This document shows, in pieces, positions 44,817 through 60,590 of a DNA stretch of 64,000 nt. Both the position numbers and the translations under genes were made by a program. The DNA comes from Conchocele bisecta (Eukaryota; Mollusca; Bivalvia; Lucinida; Thyasiridae). Every line of letters starts with the position of its first letter. The stretch's first letter is position 1. The notes beneath the pieces are model-generated. The model made no database searches. It had not been told where the DNA came from and saw only the letters and a program-made list of their open reading frames with translations. The stretch spans positions 3,242,323 to 3,306,322 of the forward strand of contig CM055279.1 of NCBI GenBank assembly GCA_029237695.1. The letters run 5' to 3'.

Positions 44817-45506
44817 GTAAGGCTAGTGAAAATTGGTTTCTAGATTCTCAGCGAAATATTGGAATAAAATGGGGTGGGCAGGAGATTTGTATTTTATTAC
44901 AATTTGTATCAAAGTAGTGTAAAAAGCATATTCTACAATTTTTGAAAATATACAAACACAGAGCTGAGCCTCGACTAATCAAACGTCGTGCACCCAATCA
45001 ATTAAATGTTCAAGGCTTGTGCATACCCAACCACATGCGTTAATACTTTTTTTTTCTCATTTCATTTTTTTTTATTTCTCTTTGTAATAACATAATATAC
45101 AAATACACATGCGTGCAATACATGATTACAAATTATTTCTGCATGTCTTCATCTTGCCAAGATCATTAATGTTTATGAACATCTATTGTCACTGTCAATT
45201 CACCATCAAGCAAATTGATTGTCTGAGCTGTAGCACAGCTCAGGCTCAGCCAATGAAGCTGCTTGATTTCAAGCACCATATTCAACTACAGTGGATCATC
45301 TCTAAACCGGACACCCTGTTTCGAGAGGTTCCACTGTAAAACAGGAAAATGAATACTTCAAGACACGCTTGAGTGGTTTGTGATCATCAGCAGAAATTAA
45401 CATCGGAGATAACGGGCAATGAAACCTATCGAAATTAAGCACAACTAACCTTTCTCTGTGACCGGTTTAGAGAGGTTCCACTGTATCTTTGTCACATGAC
45501 TTACAG
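44817..45506. other. Intron with short MITE pair
   Basis: 45289-45340 has ctacagtggatcatctctaa and gagaggttccactgtaaaac, and 45460-45487 has ggtttagagaggttccactg: arms of the CAGTGGAACC MITE family. The rest shows nothing recognisable. Confidence 0.5.
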
Positions 45507-45617
45507 CGGCGGGAGAACGTCCTCACCGATGTCTGGACGAGATGGCATCTTGAGTTTGTGAAACGACGCAATGTGCAGAAAGTTGAGGCTTTCCAGCGCA
45601 AACAGACACTCTCTATG
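45507..45617 (+). CDS. SFI1: SFI1-like exon before the 106-bp satellite
   Basis: A 111-nt exon, phase 0 both ends; acceptor catgacttacag|c, donor tctatg|gtaagc. It encodes RRENVLTDVWTRWHLEFVKR then a basic helix ending QTLSM. D-V-W-T-R-W fits the repeat. About 80 bp after the donor the intron turns into 14.4 kb of satellite. Confidence 0.82.
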
Positions 45618-45699
45618 GTAAGCTGTCGGAATGTTATTGCCGTTGTAGGCAGAAGAGGATATAGCGATATTATGTGTATATACATGGATTATTGCTACC

Positions 45700-48600
45700 A
45701 TACTAAGCCTAAATATTCGGACACCATTTATATAAATATATGGTTTCCCCACAACAATGAGCGTGCCAATATGTAGGGTTAGTATGGCAGTCGTTCACTA
45801 ATCACAATAACAATGTATGTATTTGGACACCATTTATATAAATATATGGTTTCCCCACAACAATGAGTGTGCCAATATGTAGGGTTAGTATGGCAGTCGT
45901 TCACTAATCACAATAACAATGTATGTATTTGGACACCATTTATATAAATATATGGTTTCCCCACAACAATGAGCGTGCCAATATGTAGGGTTAGTATGGC
46001 AGTCGTTCACTAATCACAATAACAATGTATGTATTTGGACACCATTATATAAATATATGGTTTCCCCACTTCCCCACAATATGATGTGCCAATATGTAGG
46101 GTTAGTATGGCAGTCGTTCACTAATCACAATAACAATGTAATGTATTTTGGATACCATTTATATAAATATATGGTTTCCCCACAACAATGAGCGTGCCAA
46201 TATGTAGGGTTAGTATGGCAGTCGTTCACTAATCACAATAACAATGTATGTATTTGGACACCATTTATATAAATATATGGTTTCCCCACAACAATGATGT
46301 GCCAATATGTAGGGTTAGTATGGCAGTCGTTCACTAATCACAATAAAAAAATGTATGTATTTATTGGATACCATTTTATATAAATATATGGTTTCCCCCA
46401 AAACAATGAGTGTGCCAATATGTAGGGTTAGTATGGCAGTCGTTCACTAATCACAATAACAATGTATGTATTTGGATACCATTTATATAAATATATGGTT
46501 TCCCCACAACAATGAGCGTGCCAATATGTAGGTTAGTTTATGGCAGTCGTCACATAATCACAATAACAATGTATGTATTTGGATACCATTTATATAAATA
46601 TATGGTTTCCCCACAACAATGAGCGTGCCAATATGTAGGGTTAGTATGGCAGTCGTTCACTAATCACAATAACAATGTATGTATTTGGACACCATTTATA
46701 TAAATATATGGTTTCTCCCCTCCCCCACAACAATGATCGTGCCAATATGTAGTGGTTTAGTATGGCAGTCGTTCACTAATCACAATAACAATGTATGTAT
46801 TTGGACACCATTTATATAAATATATGGTTTCCCCACAACAATGAGCGTGCCAATATGTAGGGTTAGTATGGCAGTCGTTCACTAATCACAATAACAATGT
46901 ATGTATTTGGATACCATTTATATAAATATATGGTCCCCCACAACAATGAGCGTGCCAATATGTAGGGTTAGTATGGCAGTCGTTCACTAATCACAATAAC
47001 AATGTATGTATTTGGACACCATTTATATAAATATATGGTTTCCCCACAACAATGAGTGTGCCAATATGTAGGGTTAGTATGGCAGTCGTTCACTAATCAC
47101 AATAACAATGTATGTATTTGGACACCATTTATATAAATATATGGTTTCCCCACAACAATGAGTGTGCCAATATGTAGGGTTAGTATGGCAGTCGTTCACT
47201 AATCACAATAACAATGTATGTATTTGGACACCATTTATATAAATATATGGTTTCCCCACAACAATGAGCGTGCCAATATGTAGGGTAGTATGGCAGTCGT
47301 TCACTAATCACAATACAATGTATGTATTTGGATACATTTATATAAATATATGGGTTTTCCCCCACAACAATGAGCGTGCCAATATGTAGGGTTAGTATGG
47401 CAGTCGTTCACTAATCACAAAAATAACAATGTATGTATTTGGACATTTATATAAATATATGGTTTCCCCACAACAATGAGCGTGCCAATATGTAGGGTTA
47501 GTATGGCAGTTGTTCACTAATCACAATAACAATGTATGTATTTGGAGGCACACCATATAGTAAATATATAGTATCCCCACAACAATGAGCTGATATGTAG
47601 TATGGCATACGTCACTAATCACAAAAACAATGTATGTATTTGGACACCATTTATATAAATGGTTTCCCACAGAACAATGAGCGACAATATGTGGTTAGTA
47701 TGGCAGTCGTTCACAACACAATAACAATGTAGTATTTGGACACCATTTATATAAATATATGGTTTCCCCACGACAATGAGCGTGCCAATATGTAGGGTTA
47801 GTATGGCAGTCGTTCACTAATCACAATAACAATGTATGTATTTTTTTCGGACACCATTTATATAAATATATGTTTAACCCCACAACAATGAGCGTGCCAA
47901 TATGTAGGGTTATATAGCAGTCGTTCACTAATCACAATAACAATGTAATGGACACCTATTTATAAATATATGGTTTCCCCACAACAATGAGCACCACCAA
48001 TATAGGGTTAGTAATGCATCGTTCACTAATCACAATAACAATGTAGTATTTGGACACATTTATATAAATATATGGTTTCCCCACAACAATGAGCCTGCCA
48101 ATATGTAGGGTTAGTATGGCAGTCGTTCACTAATCACAATAACAATGTATGTATTACACCATTTTATATAAAATATGGTTTCCCCCACAACAATGAGCGT
48201 GCCAATATGTAGGGTTAGTATGGAGATTTCTTCACTAACACAATAACAATGTATGTATATTTGGATGATAATCATATATAATATGGTTTCCACCCCAACA
48301 TGAAGTGTGCCAATAGTAGGGTATATGGCAGTCGTTCACTAATCACAATAACAATGTAGTATATGGATACCATTTATATAAAGGTCCCCACAACAAATGA
48401 GTGCCAAAATTTAAGGGTTAGTATGGAAGTCCCGTTTCCCCCTCCCCTAATCAACAATAACAATGTATGTATTTGGATACCATATATAAATAAATGTTTC
48501 CCCACAACAATGTTGCCAATATGTAGGGTAGTATGCAAGTCGTTCACTAATCACAATAACAATTATGTATTTGGACCACCATAATATAAATATATCCGGT

Positions 48601-51600
48601 TTCCCCAAAACACCAATAAGCGTCCCAGCCAATGATGTATGGGTTTAGTATTGGAGTCGTTCACTAAAAACACAATAACAATTGTATGTATTTTGGACAC
48701 CATTTATATAAAATATAGTTTTCCCCCACAACAATGAATGTGCCAATATTTAGGGTTTAGTATGGCATCGTTCACTAATCACAATAACCAAATTGTATGT
48801 ATTTCCCCTGGACACCATTTATATAAATATATGGTTTCCCCCACCCCAACAACAAGATGTTGCCATATGTAGGGTTTAGTATTGGCAGTCCGCCAACTAT
48901 CACAATAACAATGTGGGTATTTGGGAAGGCCCCCTTATATAAATATAAAATGGTTTCCCCACAACAATGACGGGCCAATATGTAGGGTTAAGTATGGCAG
49001 TTCGTTCACTAATCACAATAACAATGTATGTATTTAGGACACCATTTATATAAATATAATGGTTTCCCCACAACAATGAGCGTGCCAATATTAGGGTTAG
49101 TATGGCAGTCCTTTCATAAACACAAAAAAACAATGTATGGGTTATTTTGACACCATTTATGGAAATAAATAAATTGGTTTCACCCCCAAACCAAAGAGCG
49201 TGCAATATGTTAAGGGTTAGTATTCAGTCGTTCACTAATCACAATAACAATGTAATGTATTTAGGACACCATTTATATAAATATATATGGTTTCCCCACA
49301 ACAATGAGCGTGCCATTATGTATGGGTTCCCCAGATGATGCATTCGTCACAAATCACAAATAACAATGTAAGTAATTTTCGGACACCTATAAATAAATAA
49401 ATGGTTTTCCCCACAACAATGAGCGAACCAATATGTAGGGGTAGTATGGCAGTCGTTCACTAATCCACCAATAAACAATGTAATATTGGATACCTATATA
49501 TAAATATATGGTTTCCCCCACAACAATGAGTCCCCTGCCATATGTTAGGGGTTTAGTATGGCAGTCGTTCAACTAATCACAATAACAATGTTAAATTAAT
49601 TGGACACCCATTTAATATAAAAATTGATCTTTCCCCACAACAATGAGCGTGCCAATAGGGTTAGTATGGCAGGTCGTTCCATAATCACGAATAAACAATG
49701 GTAATGTAATTTTACACCAATTTAAAAAATAAATGTTTTCCCCACAACAATGTAGCGTCCATATGTAAGGGTTAAGTATGGCAATCCGTTTCAACTAATC
49801 ACAATAACAATGTATAATTTGGATACCCTAATTTAAATAAATAATATTGGTTTTCCCCCACAACATTGGAGTGCCAATATGTAGGGTTTAAGTATGGAAT
49901 CCGTTCACTAATCACCAATAACAATGTATGTTTATTTGGGGAACCCCATTTTATAATAAATAAATATTTTCAACAATGAGCGTACCAACCTAGTATGTTA
50001 TGGATATGTTTAGTACAAACAATGACCGTGCCGTATGGGTTATTAGGCAGTCGTTCACTAATCACAATAATGTAAAATGTATTTGGACAACCATAAATAA
50101 ATAAATAAAGTTTCCCCACAACAATTGGTGCCAATTTAGGTTAGGGTTAGAATGGGAAAAAAGCGTTCACTTTAATCACAATAACAATGTAGTATGACAA
50201 ACCATTTATATAAATATATTGGGTTCCCCACAACAATGAGCGCCCAATATGTAGGGTTTAGTTGGCAAGTCGTTCACTAATCAAAAAAAAAAGTATGGTA
50301 TTTGGACACCATATATAAATATATGGTTTTCACAACAATGAGCTGCCAATATGTTAGGGTTTAGTATGGCAGTCGTTCAACTAATCACAATAAAAACAAT
50401 GATGTATTTGGACACCATTTATATAAATATATGGTTTCCCCACAACAATTAGCGTGCCAATATGTAGGGTTAGTATGGAACATTTCGTTCACTAATCACA
50501 ATAACAATGTATGTATTGGACACCATTTATATAAATAAATATGGTTTCCCCCCACAACAATGAGCGTGCCAATATAGGGTTAGTATGGGCAGTCGTTCAA
50601 CTAATTTTTTTTCACAATAACAATGTATGTATTTCGGACACCATTTATATAAATATATGTTTCCCCACAACAATGAGCGTACCAATATGTATGTTTAGTA
50701 TAGGCAGTCCGTATCACTACCTCACAATAACAATGTATTGATATTTGGACACATTTATATAAATATATGGTTTTCCCCCACAAACAATGAGCGTGCCAAT
50801 ATGTAGGGTTAGTAATGGCAGTCGTTCACTAATCACAATAACAATGTATGTATTTGTAACACCATTTATATAAATATATGGTTTCCCCACAACAAATGAG
50901 CGTGCCAATATGTAGGTTAGTATGGCAGTCGTCACACTAATCACAATAACAAGTATGTATTTGGATACCTTTATTTATAAATAAATATATGGAATTTCCC
51001 CACACAAATGAGCGTGCCAATATGTAGGGTAGTATGGCATCGTTCACTAATCACAATAACAATGTATGTATTTGGACACCATTTATATAAATATATGGTT
51101 CCCCCTGGCCCCACACAATTGACGTGCAATATGTAGGGTTAGTATGGCAGTCGTTCACTAATCACAATAACAATAAGTAAAATATTGGACACCATTTATA
51201 TAAATATATGGTTTTCCCCACAACAATGACGTGCCAATATGGTAGGTTAGTATGCAGTCGATTCAACTAATCAAACAATAACAATGTATGTATTTGGACA
51301 ATACCATTTATATAAATATATAGTTTATTCCCCACAACAATGACCGTTTTTGGAAACCATATGTAGTTTAGTATGGGCAGGTCGTTCACTAATCACAAAA
51401 AAAAATAACAATGTATGTATTTGGACACACATTTATATAATATATATGGTTCCCCCAAATAATGAGGGTTGTGGCACATAATGTAGGGTTAGGTATTTGG
51501 CTGTTCCGTTCCAACTAATCCACAATAATAACCAATTTTGTTTATGTAATGTTGGACCTTCCATATAATATAGTCCCCATCCCCATTGAGGTTGACCAAT

Positions 51601-54600
51601 ATGTAGGGGTAGTTTGGCAGTCGTTCACTAATCACAATAACAATGTATGTTTTGGAATTACCTATATAAATATAAGTTTTCCCCACAACAATGAGGTGGC
51701 CAATATGTAGGGTTAGTATGGCGGTCGTTCACTAATCAAACAATAAACAATGTATGTATTTGGAACCCCCATTTATTTATAAATTAATATTTTTCCCAAA
51801 ACATGGTGCCAATAGTGGGTTTAGAATTGGAGTCGTTCCAACTAAACACAATAACAATTTGTATTTGTTACAAACCATTTATATAAATAAATTGGTTTTC
51901 CCACCCAACAATGAGGTGCCAATAGTAAGGGTAGAATGGCAGTCGTTTCACTAATCACTAAAAACAATGTATTGGTTTATTTTGGTTTCAACCAATTTAT
52001 AATAAATATAACCTGTTCACAACAATGTTTGCGGTACTAATATGTTTAGGGTTAGGTTGGCAGCGTTCAACTATCACAATAACAATGTATGTGGACACCC
52101 ATTTTTTTATTTAAATATTGGTTTCCCCACACCAGGAGCCGGTGCCAATATGTAGGGTTAGGGAATGGCAGTCCCGTTTCACTAATTCAACAATAACAAT
52201 TGTTTGTTTTGGACACCAATTTATTTAAATAAATATTGGTTTCCCCCACAACAATGAGCGTGCCAATGTGTTGGGTTTATTATGGCAGTCCGGTTCACCT
52301 AATCACAAATAAACCATTGTATGTATTTGGGCACCATTTAATATAAATTATATGGTTTCCCCACAACAATGAGGCGTACAATAATGGGTTAGGGCAGTAT
52401 AACATCGTTCACTTTAATCCCCACAATTAACAATATGTATTGTATGGATACTTAATTCTAATATATTATTATATGGTTTCCCCACAACATTTGAGCGTGC
52501 CAATAAATGTTGGGTTAGTATGGCAGTCGTTCACTAATCAAAATACAATGTAATGTATTTGGACACCCTTTTATATAAAATATGTTTCCCCAAACAATGA
52601 GCGAACCAATATGTGGGTTTGTATGGCAGCCCGTTCACTAATCACTAATAACAATTTGTATTTGGATACATTTTATTAAATTTAAATTTATGTTTTCCCC
52701 ACAACAATTGGCGGTGCCAATATGTAGGGTTAGTATGGCAAGTCGGTTCACTAATCACAATAACAATGTAGTATTTGGACACCAATTTATATAAAATTAT
52801 GTACCCCACAAACAATGAGTGCCCATATTTAGGGTTGGATGGCGTTTCCACTAATCACAATAATGTATGTATTTGGATACCATTTATAGAATTATATGGT
52901 TTCCCCACCACAAAGGAGCGTGCCAATATGGGTTAGGGTATTGCAGTCGTTCATAATCACAAAAAAAAATTGGGTATGGTTTTGGATAACCAATTTATAA
53001 TAATAATTATTAGGTTTCACAATCAATGACCGTGCCCCCCCCCCCCACCCCATAAATATGTTTTGAGGGTAAAATTTGTATTTGCAGTCGTCAACTAAAC
53101 ACAATAACAATGTAGTATTTTGGATACAATTTATAAATAAATATAGGTTTCCCCACAAACAATGAGTGCCAATATGTAGGGTTTAGTATTGGAGTCGTTC
53201 ACTATTCACAATAAACCAATGTATGTATTTGGACACCATTTATATAAATATATGTCCCCACAACAATGAGGTTTGGGAATATTGGTTAGGGTTTGTAAAT
53301 TTGGCAGTCCCCATCACTAATCACAATAATCAATAATGTATTTGGACACCATTTATATAAATTTAATGTTTCCCCACAAACCAATGAGGGGGCGTTGCAT
53401 ATGTAGGGTTAGTAATTGGCAGTCGGTTCACTAATCACAATAACAATGTATGTATTTTGGACCCATTTATATAAATATATGGTTTCCCCACAAACAATGA
53501 TGCCCATATGTTAAAGGTTATATGACAGTCGTTCACTTAATCACAATAACAATGTATGTTTTTTGGACAAACCCATTTATATAAATATAGGTTTTCCCCA
53601 CAACAATTAGCGTGCCAATATGTAGGGTTAGTAATGGCCAGTGTTCACTTAATCACAATAACAATGTAAGTATTTGGACACCTTTTATATTAAATATATG
53701 GTTTCCCCACAACAAATGGAGCGTGACAATTATTTAGGGTTTATATGGCATCGTTTCACTAAATCCAATAACAATGTATGATATTTGGACACCAATTTTA
53801 TATAAATATATGGTTTCCCCCAACAATTACATGCCAATATGTAGGGTTAGTATAGCAGTCGTTCACTATCACAAATGTATGTATTCGGACACCATTTATA
53901 TAAATATGGTCCCCACAACAATGAGCGTGCCAATGTAGGGTTAGTAGGCAGTCGTTCACTAATCACAATAACAATATGTATTCGGACACCATATATAAAT
54001 ATATGGTTTCCCCACAACAATGAGCGTACCAATATGTAGGGTTAGATGGCAGTCGTTCATAATCACAATAACATGTGTATTTGGGATACTATTTATATAA
54101 ATATTTAGTTTCCCCACAAAACAATGAGCGTGCCATATGTAGGGTTAGTATGGCAGTCGTTCACTAATACAATAACAATGTATGTATTTGGACAACCCAT
54201 TATATTTAAATATATGGTTCCACACAATGAGCGTACACTTGTGGATGGTTTTCCCACACAATGAGCTAATATGTAGGGTAGTATGGCAGTCGTTTCACTA
54301 TCACAATAACAATGTATGTATTTGGACACCATTTATATAAATATTATGGTTTCCCACAACAAGAGCGTGCCAATATGTAGGTTGTGGCAGTCGTTCAATA
54401 ATCACAATAACAATGTATGTATTTGGCACCATTTATATAAATATGGTTTGGCCCCACAACAATGAGCGTGCCAATATGTAGGGTTAGTAGGCAGTCGTTC
54501 ACTAAACACAATAACAATGTATGTATTTGGACATTTATATAAAATATGGTTTCCCCACAACAATGGAGCGTGTATGTAGGGTTAGTATGGCATCGTTCAC

Positions 54601-57600
54601 TAATCACAATAACAATGTATGTATTTGGACACCATTTATATAAATATATGGTTTCCCCACAAACAAGAAGTGCCAAGATGTAGGGTTAGATGGCGTCGTT
54701 CATAATCATAACAATGTATGTATTGGACACCATTTATACAATATATGGTTTCCCCACAACAAATGAGCGTGCCATATGTAGTAGTTTATGGCAGTCGTTC
54801 ACTAATCACAATAACAATGATGATTTGGACACCATTTATATAAATATATGGTTTCCCCACAACAATGAGCGTGCCAATATGTAGGGTTAGTATGGCAGTC
54901 GTTCACTAATCACAATAACAATGTATGTGGACACCATTTATATATATATGGTTTCCCACGACAATGAGCGCCAATATGTAGGGTTGTATGGCAGTCTCAT
55001 AATATTAATGGACACCATGTATGGTTTACGACAAAATATATTAGTATTGGTTTCACTAACATGAGCTTTGAGCAATATGTAGGGTTAGTTATGGCAGTCG
55101 TTCACTAATCACAATAACAATGATGATTTGGACACCATTTATATAATATGGTTTGGCCCCACACAATGAGTGCCAATATGTAGGGTTAGTATGGCAGTCG
55201 TTATAATCATAAAAATATGTATGGTTGGACACCATTTATATAAATATATGGTTTCCCCACCAATGAGCAGAAATGTAGGGTAGTATGGCAGTCGTTCCCT
55301 AATCACAATAATGTATGTATTTGGACACCATTTATATATGGTTTCCCCACAACATGAGCGTGCCAATGAGGGTTAGTATGGCATCGTTCACTAATCACAA
55401 TAACAAATGTATGTATTTGGACACCATTTATATAAATATATGGTTTTCCCCACAACAATGAGCGAATGCATATGTAGAGGGTTTAGTTTTTGGCAAGTGG
55501 GTTCCAACTTATCACAATAACAATGTAGTATTTGGACACCTTTTATATAATATATGGTTTCCCCACAACAAATGAGCGTGCCAATATGTAGGGTTAATAG
55601 GCAGTCGTTCACTCTCACAATAACAAAAAAAAATGTATGTATTTGGGACACCATTTATATAAATATATGGTTTCCCCACAACAATGAGCCGTGCCAATAG
55701 TAGGGTTAGTTGGCAGTCGTTCACTAAATCGCAAAAATAAGTATGTATTTGGACACCATTTATATAAATTATGGTTCCCCACAACAAAGCGTGCCAATAT
55801 GTAGGGTATGGCAGTCGTTCACTAATCACAATAACAATGTATGATTTGGACATTTATATAAATATGGTTTCCCCACAACAATCTGCCAATTTGTAGGGTT
55901 AGGTGGCAGTCGTTCACTAATACAATATGTATGGTATTTGGACACATTTATATAAATATAGGTTTCCCCACAAACAATGAGGTGCCAATAGTAGGTTAGT
56001 ATGGCAGTCGTTCACTAATCACAATAACAATGTATGTATTTGGACATTTATTTATAAATATATGGTTTCCCCACAACAATGAGTGCCAATATGTGGGGTT
56101 AGTATGGCAGTCTTCATCACTAATCACCATTTTACCCCATGTAATTATTTGACACATAATATAAATATGGTCCCCACCCAACCCCATGAGCCGTGCCAAT
56201 ATGTAGGGTTAAGATGGCAGTCGTTCACTAATCACAATAAAATGTATGTATTTGGACACCATTTATATAAATATATGGTTTCCCCAAACAATGAGCGTGC
56301 CAATATGTAGGGTTAGTATGGCAGTGTTCACTAATCACAATAACAATGATGTTTATGGAAACATTGTATATAAATATATGGTTTCCCCACAACAATGAGC
56401 GTGCCAATATGTAGGGTTAGTATGGCGTCGTTCATAATCACAATAACAATGTGTATTTGGACACAATTTATATAAATATATGGTTTCCCCACAACATGAG
56501 GTGCAATAGTAGGGTTGTATGGCAGTCGTTCACTAATCACAATAACAATGTATGTATTTGGACACCATTTATATAAATAGGGTTTTCCCCACAACAATGA
56601 GCGTGCCAATATGTAGGGTTTGTATGGCAGTCGATTCATAATCACAATAATGTATGATTTGGACACCATTTATATAATATAGGTTTCCCCACAACAATGA
56701 GCGCCAATAGTAGGGTTAGTATGGCAGTCGTTCACTAATCACAATAACAATGTATGTATTTGGACACCATTTATATAAATATATATGGTTTCCCCACAAC
56801 AATTGAGCGTGCCAATATGTTAGGAGTTAGTATGGCAGTTTCGTTCACTGATCACAATAACAATGTATGTATTTGGCACCATTTATATAAATATATGGTT
56901 TCCACATGAGCCGTGCCAATATGTAGGGTTAGTATGGAGTGTTCACTAATCACAAATAACAATGTATGTATTTGGACACCTTTATAAATATATGGTTTCC
57001 CCACACAATGAGCGTGCCAATATGTTAGGGTTAGTATGGCAGTCGTTCACTAATCACAATAACAATGTAGTATTTGGACACCATTTATATAAATATATGG
57101 TTTCCCACAAACAAAGAGCGTGCCAATAGTAGGGTTAGTATGGCAGTGTTCACTATCACAATAAACAATGTATGTATTTGGGACACCATTTATATAAATA
57201 TATGGTTTCCCCACGACAATGAGCGTTGCCAATATGTAGGGTTAGTATGGCAATCGTTCACTAATCACAATAATGTATGTATTGGACACCATTTATATAA
57301 ATATATGGTTTCCCCACGAACAATGAGCGTGCCAATATGTAGGGTTATATGGCAGTCGTTCACTAATCACAATAACAATGTATGTATTTGGACACCATTT
57401 ATATAAATATATGGTTTCCCCCAACAAATGAGCGTGCCAATATGTAGGGTTAGTATGGCAGTCGTTCATAATCACAATAATGTAGATTTGGACACCATTA
57501 TATAAATATGGTTTCCCACAACAAGAGTGCCAATGTAGGGTTAGTATGGCAGTCGTCACCTAATCACAATAATGTATGTAATTTGGACACCATTTATATA

Positions 57601-60094
57601 AATGGTTTCCCCACAACAATGAGCGTGCCAATATGTAGGGTTAGTATGGCAGTCGTTCACTAATCGCAATAACAATGTATGTATTTGGACACCATTTATA
57701 TAAATATGGTTTCCCCACACAATGCGTTGCCAATTGTGGGTTTAGTATGGCAGTGTCACTAATCATAACAATGTATGTATTTGGACACCCATTTATATAA
57801 AAATATGGTTTTCCCCCCACAATGAGTCCATATTGTTAGTATGGCAGTGTTCACTAATCACAATAACAATGTATGTATTTGGACACCATTTATATAAATG
57901 GTTTCCCCACCATGCGTGCCAATATGTAGGGTTAGTATGGCAGTCGTTCACTAATCACAATCAATGTATGTATTTGGACACCATTTATATAAATATATGG
58001 TTTCCCCACAAACAAGAGTCCAATATGTAGGGTTAGTATGGCAGTCGTTCACTAATCACAATAATGTATGTATTTTGGACACCATTTATATAAATATGGT
58101 TTCCCCCCCAACAATGAGCGTGCCAATATGTAGGGTTTAGTGGCAGTCGTCACTAATCCAATAACAATTATGTATTTGGACACCATTTATATATATGGTT
58201 TTCCCCACACAATGAGGGCGTGCCAATATGTAGGGTTAGTATGGCAGTCGTTCACTAATCATAACAATGTATGTATAGGACCCCATATATAAATATATGG
58301 TTTCACACAATGAGCGTGCCAATATGTAGGGTTAGTAGGCAGTGTTCACTAATCACAATAACAATGTATGTATTTGGACCACCATATAAATATATGTTTC
58401 CCCACCAAAGCGTGCCAATATGTAGGGATTATGGATCGTTCACTAATCACAATAACAATGTATGTATTTGGACACCATTTATATATATATGGTTTCCCCA
58501 GACAATGAGCGTGCCAATATGTAGGGTTGTATGGCAGTCGTTCATAATTCACAATAACAAGTATTGATTTGGGACACCATTTATATAAATATGGTTTCCC
58601 CACAACAAATGAGCGTGCCACTATGTAGGGTTAGTATGGCAGTCGTTCCATAATCACAATAACAATGTATGTATTTGGACACATTTTTATAAAATAAAAT
58701 GGTTTCCCCAACGACAATGAGCGGTGCCGAATGTGGGTTAGTATGGCAGTCGTTCACTATCACCATAAATGATGTATGGACAATTTTATTTATTTTAAAA
58801 ATATATGGTTTCCCCACGACAATGAGCGTGCCAATAGTAGGGTTAGTATATGGCATAATTCCGTTCACTATCACAATAACAATGTATCTGTATTTGGACA
58901 CCCATTTATATAAATATATGGTTTCCCCCACACAATGAGCGTGCCAATATGTAGGGTTAGTATGGCAGTGTTCATAATTCACAATAACAATGTATGTATT
59001 TGGACACCAATATATAAATTATTATGGTTTCCCAGGCAATGAGGGTGTTGCAATGTAGGGTGTATGGCTGCGTTCCACTAACACAATAAAACAATGTCTT
59101 GTATTTGGACACCAATTTTATTATTAAATATATGGTTTCCCCACAACAATGAGCGTAGCCAATATGTAGGGTTTTAGTATGGCAGCTACCAAGTTCACAA
59201 TAATCACAATAACAATGTATGTATTTTGGACATTTTATTTATTTAAATATTATTGTTTCCCCCTCCCACAATGAGGCGTGCCAAAATGTAGGGGTTATAG
59301 GTATGGCATCGTTCACTAATCACAATAACCATGTTATGTATTTGGAACCATTGTATATAAATTTATGTACCCCAACAATGAGGCGGTGCCAATATGTAGG
59401 GTTACGTAAATGGCAGTCGTTCCCATAATAACAATAACAATGTATGTATTTGGACACCATTTATATAAATATATGGTTTCCCCACAACAATGAGTGTGCC
59501 AATATGTAGGGTTAGTATGGCAGTCGTTCACTAATCACAATAACAATGTATGTATTTGGACACCATTTATATAAATATATGGTTTCCCCACAACAATGAG
59601 CGTGACAATATGTAGGGTTAGTATGGCAGTCGTTCACTAATCACAATAACAATGTATGTATTCGGACACCATTTATATAAATATATGGTTTCCCCACAAC
59701 AATGAGCGTGCCAATATGTAGGGTTAGTATGGCAGTCGTTCACTAATCACAATAACAATGTATGTATTCGGACACCATTTATATAAATATATGGTTTCCC
59801 CACAACAATGAGCGTGCCAATATGTAGGGTTAGTATGGCAGTCGTTCACTAATCACAATAACAATGTATGTATTCGGACACCATTTATATAAATATATTT
59901 TTTCCCCACAACAATGAGCGTGCCAATATGTAGGGTTAGTATGGCAGTCGTTCACTAATCACAATAACAATGTATGTATTTGGACACATTTATATATATG
60001 GTTTCCCCCACAACAATGAGCGTGCCAATATGTAGGGTTAGTATGGCAGTCGTTCACTAATCACAATAACAATGTATGTATTTGGATACTATTT
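45700..60094 (+). repeat. 106-bp satellite array, ~14.4 kb (~136 units)
   Basis: Unit of 106 bp: ggacaccatttatataaata, tatggtttccccacaacaat, gagcgtgccaatatgtaggg, ttagtatggcagtcgttcac, then taatcacaataacaatgtat. The edges (45700-47270 and about 59450-60060) are nearly identical copies; the middle is peppered with single-base insertions and deletions. All reading frames in it, on either strand, are translations of the repeat. It fills the intron between exons 45507-45617 and 60901-61083. Confidence 0.95.
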
Positions 60095-60590
60095 GTTTTG
60101 GGAAACCCCTATTTAATACTAACATATAGCCTATTTAATGGGGGTTTCCCAAAGCAAATTGTGTACGACTATTTAGGGTTAATACGGTATATCACCTTCA
60201 TAAATATGTAAGTTAGTAATAATATTTGTATTTTCTCGATAACTTTAACTTCTATGCCGATTTTGATAATTTGGCAACAATTTATTACATATGACTCAAG
60301 ATCCTAGGTCATATATTATATTGTGTGTTTAGAAAATGCTTTAATGTTTTCCTTTTTTGTTGGGTGGGGGGCGTGGGGTCAGTATAGGACCGTGTTAGTA
60401 AAATTATAATACTATTAATCTTTTTTCCTACATCTTTAACTGAAACTGATTTTCCATCACCACATAACAGCCATTCATTTGTTCAAGTTAATCTAATTGC
60501 CTGTACATGACCTTGCTGTTGAATTGACGTAAAACCTTTCACCAACTAATCAGTCAGTTGGTCGGTTGGTTCGGTTCGATAGTCGGTTCA
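60095..60590. other. Intron: hairpin and SINE-like tail
   Basis: 60095-60160 has gttttgggaaacccct and gggggtttcccaaagc as inverted arms around aatactaacatatagcctat. 60500-60545 resembles a SINE end (catgaccttgctgttgaatt). Nothing else is recognised. Confidence 0.5.

Noticed and set aside
45770..60050. Telomere-like repeats (tagggttag)
   Set aside because: Only one TAGGGTTAG per 106-bp unit, not a tandem TTAGGG tract.
45700..60094. Dozens of 60-130-residue frames with IYINGV and NTYIVIVISERLPY-like repeats
   Set aside because: All are translations of the 106-bp satellite, broken by its indels; no start, splice or conservation signal.
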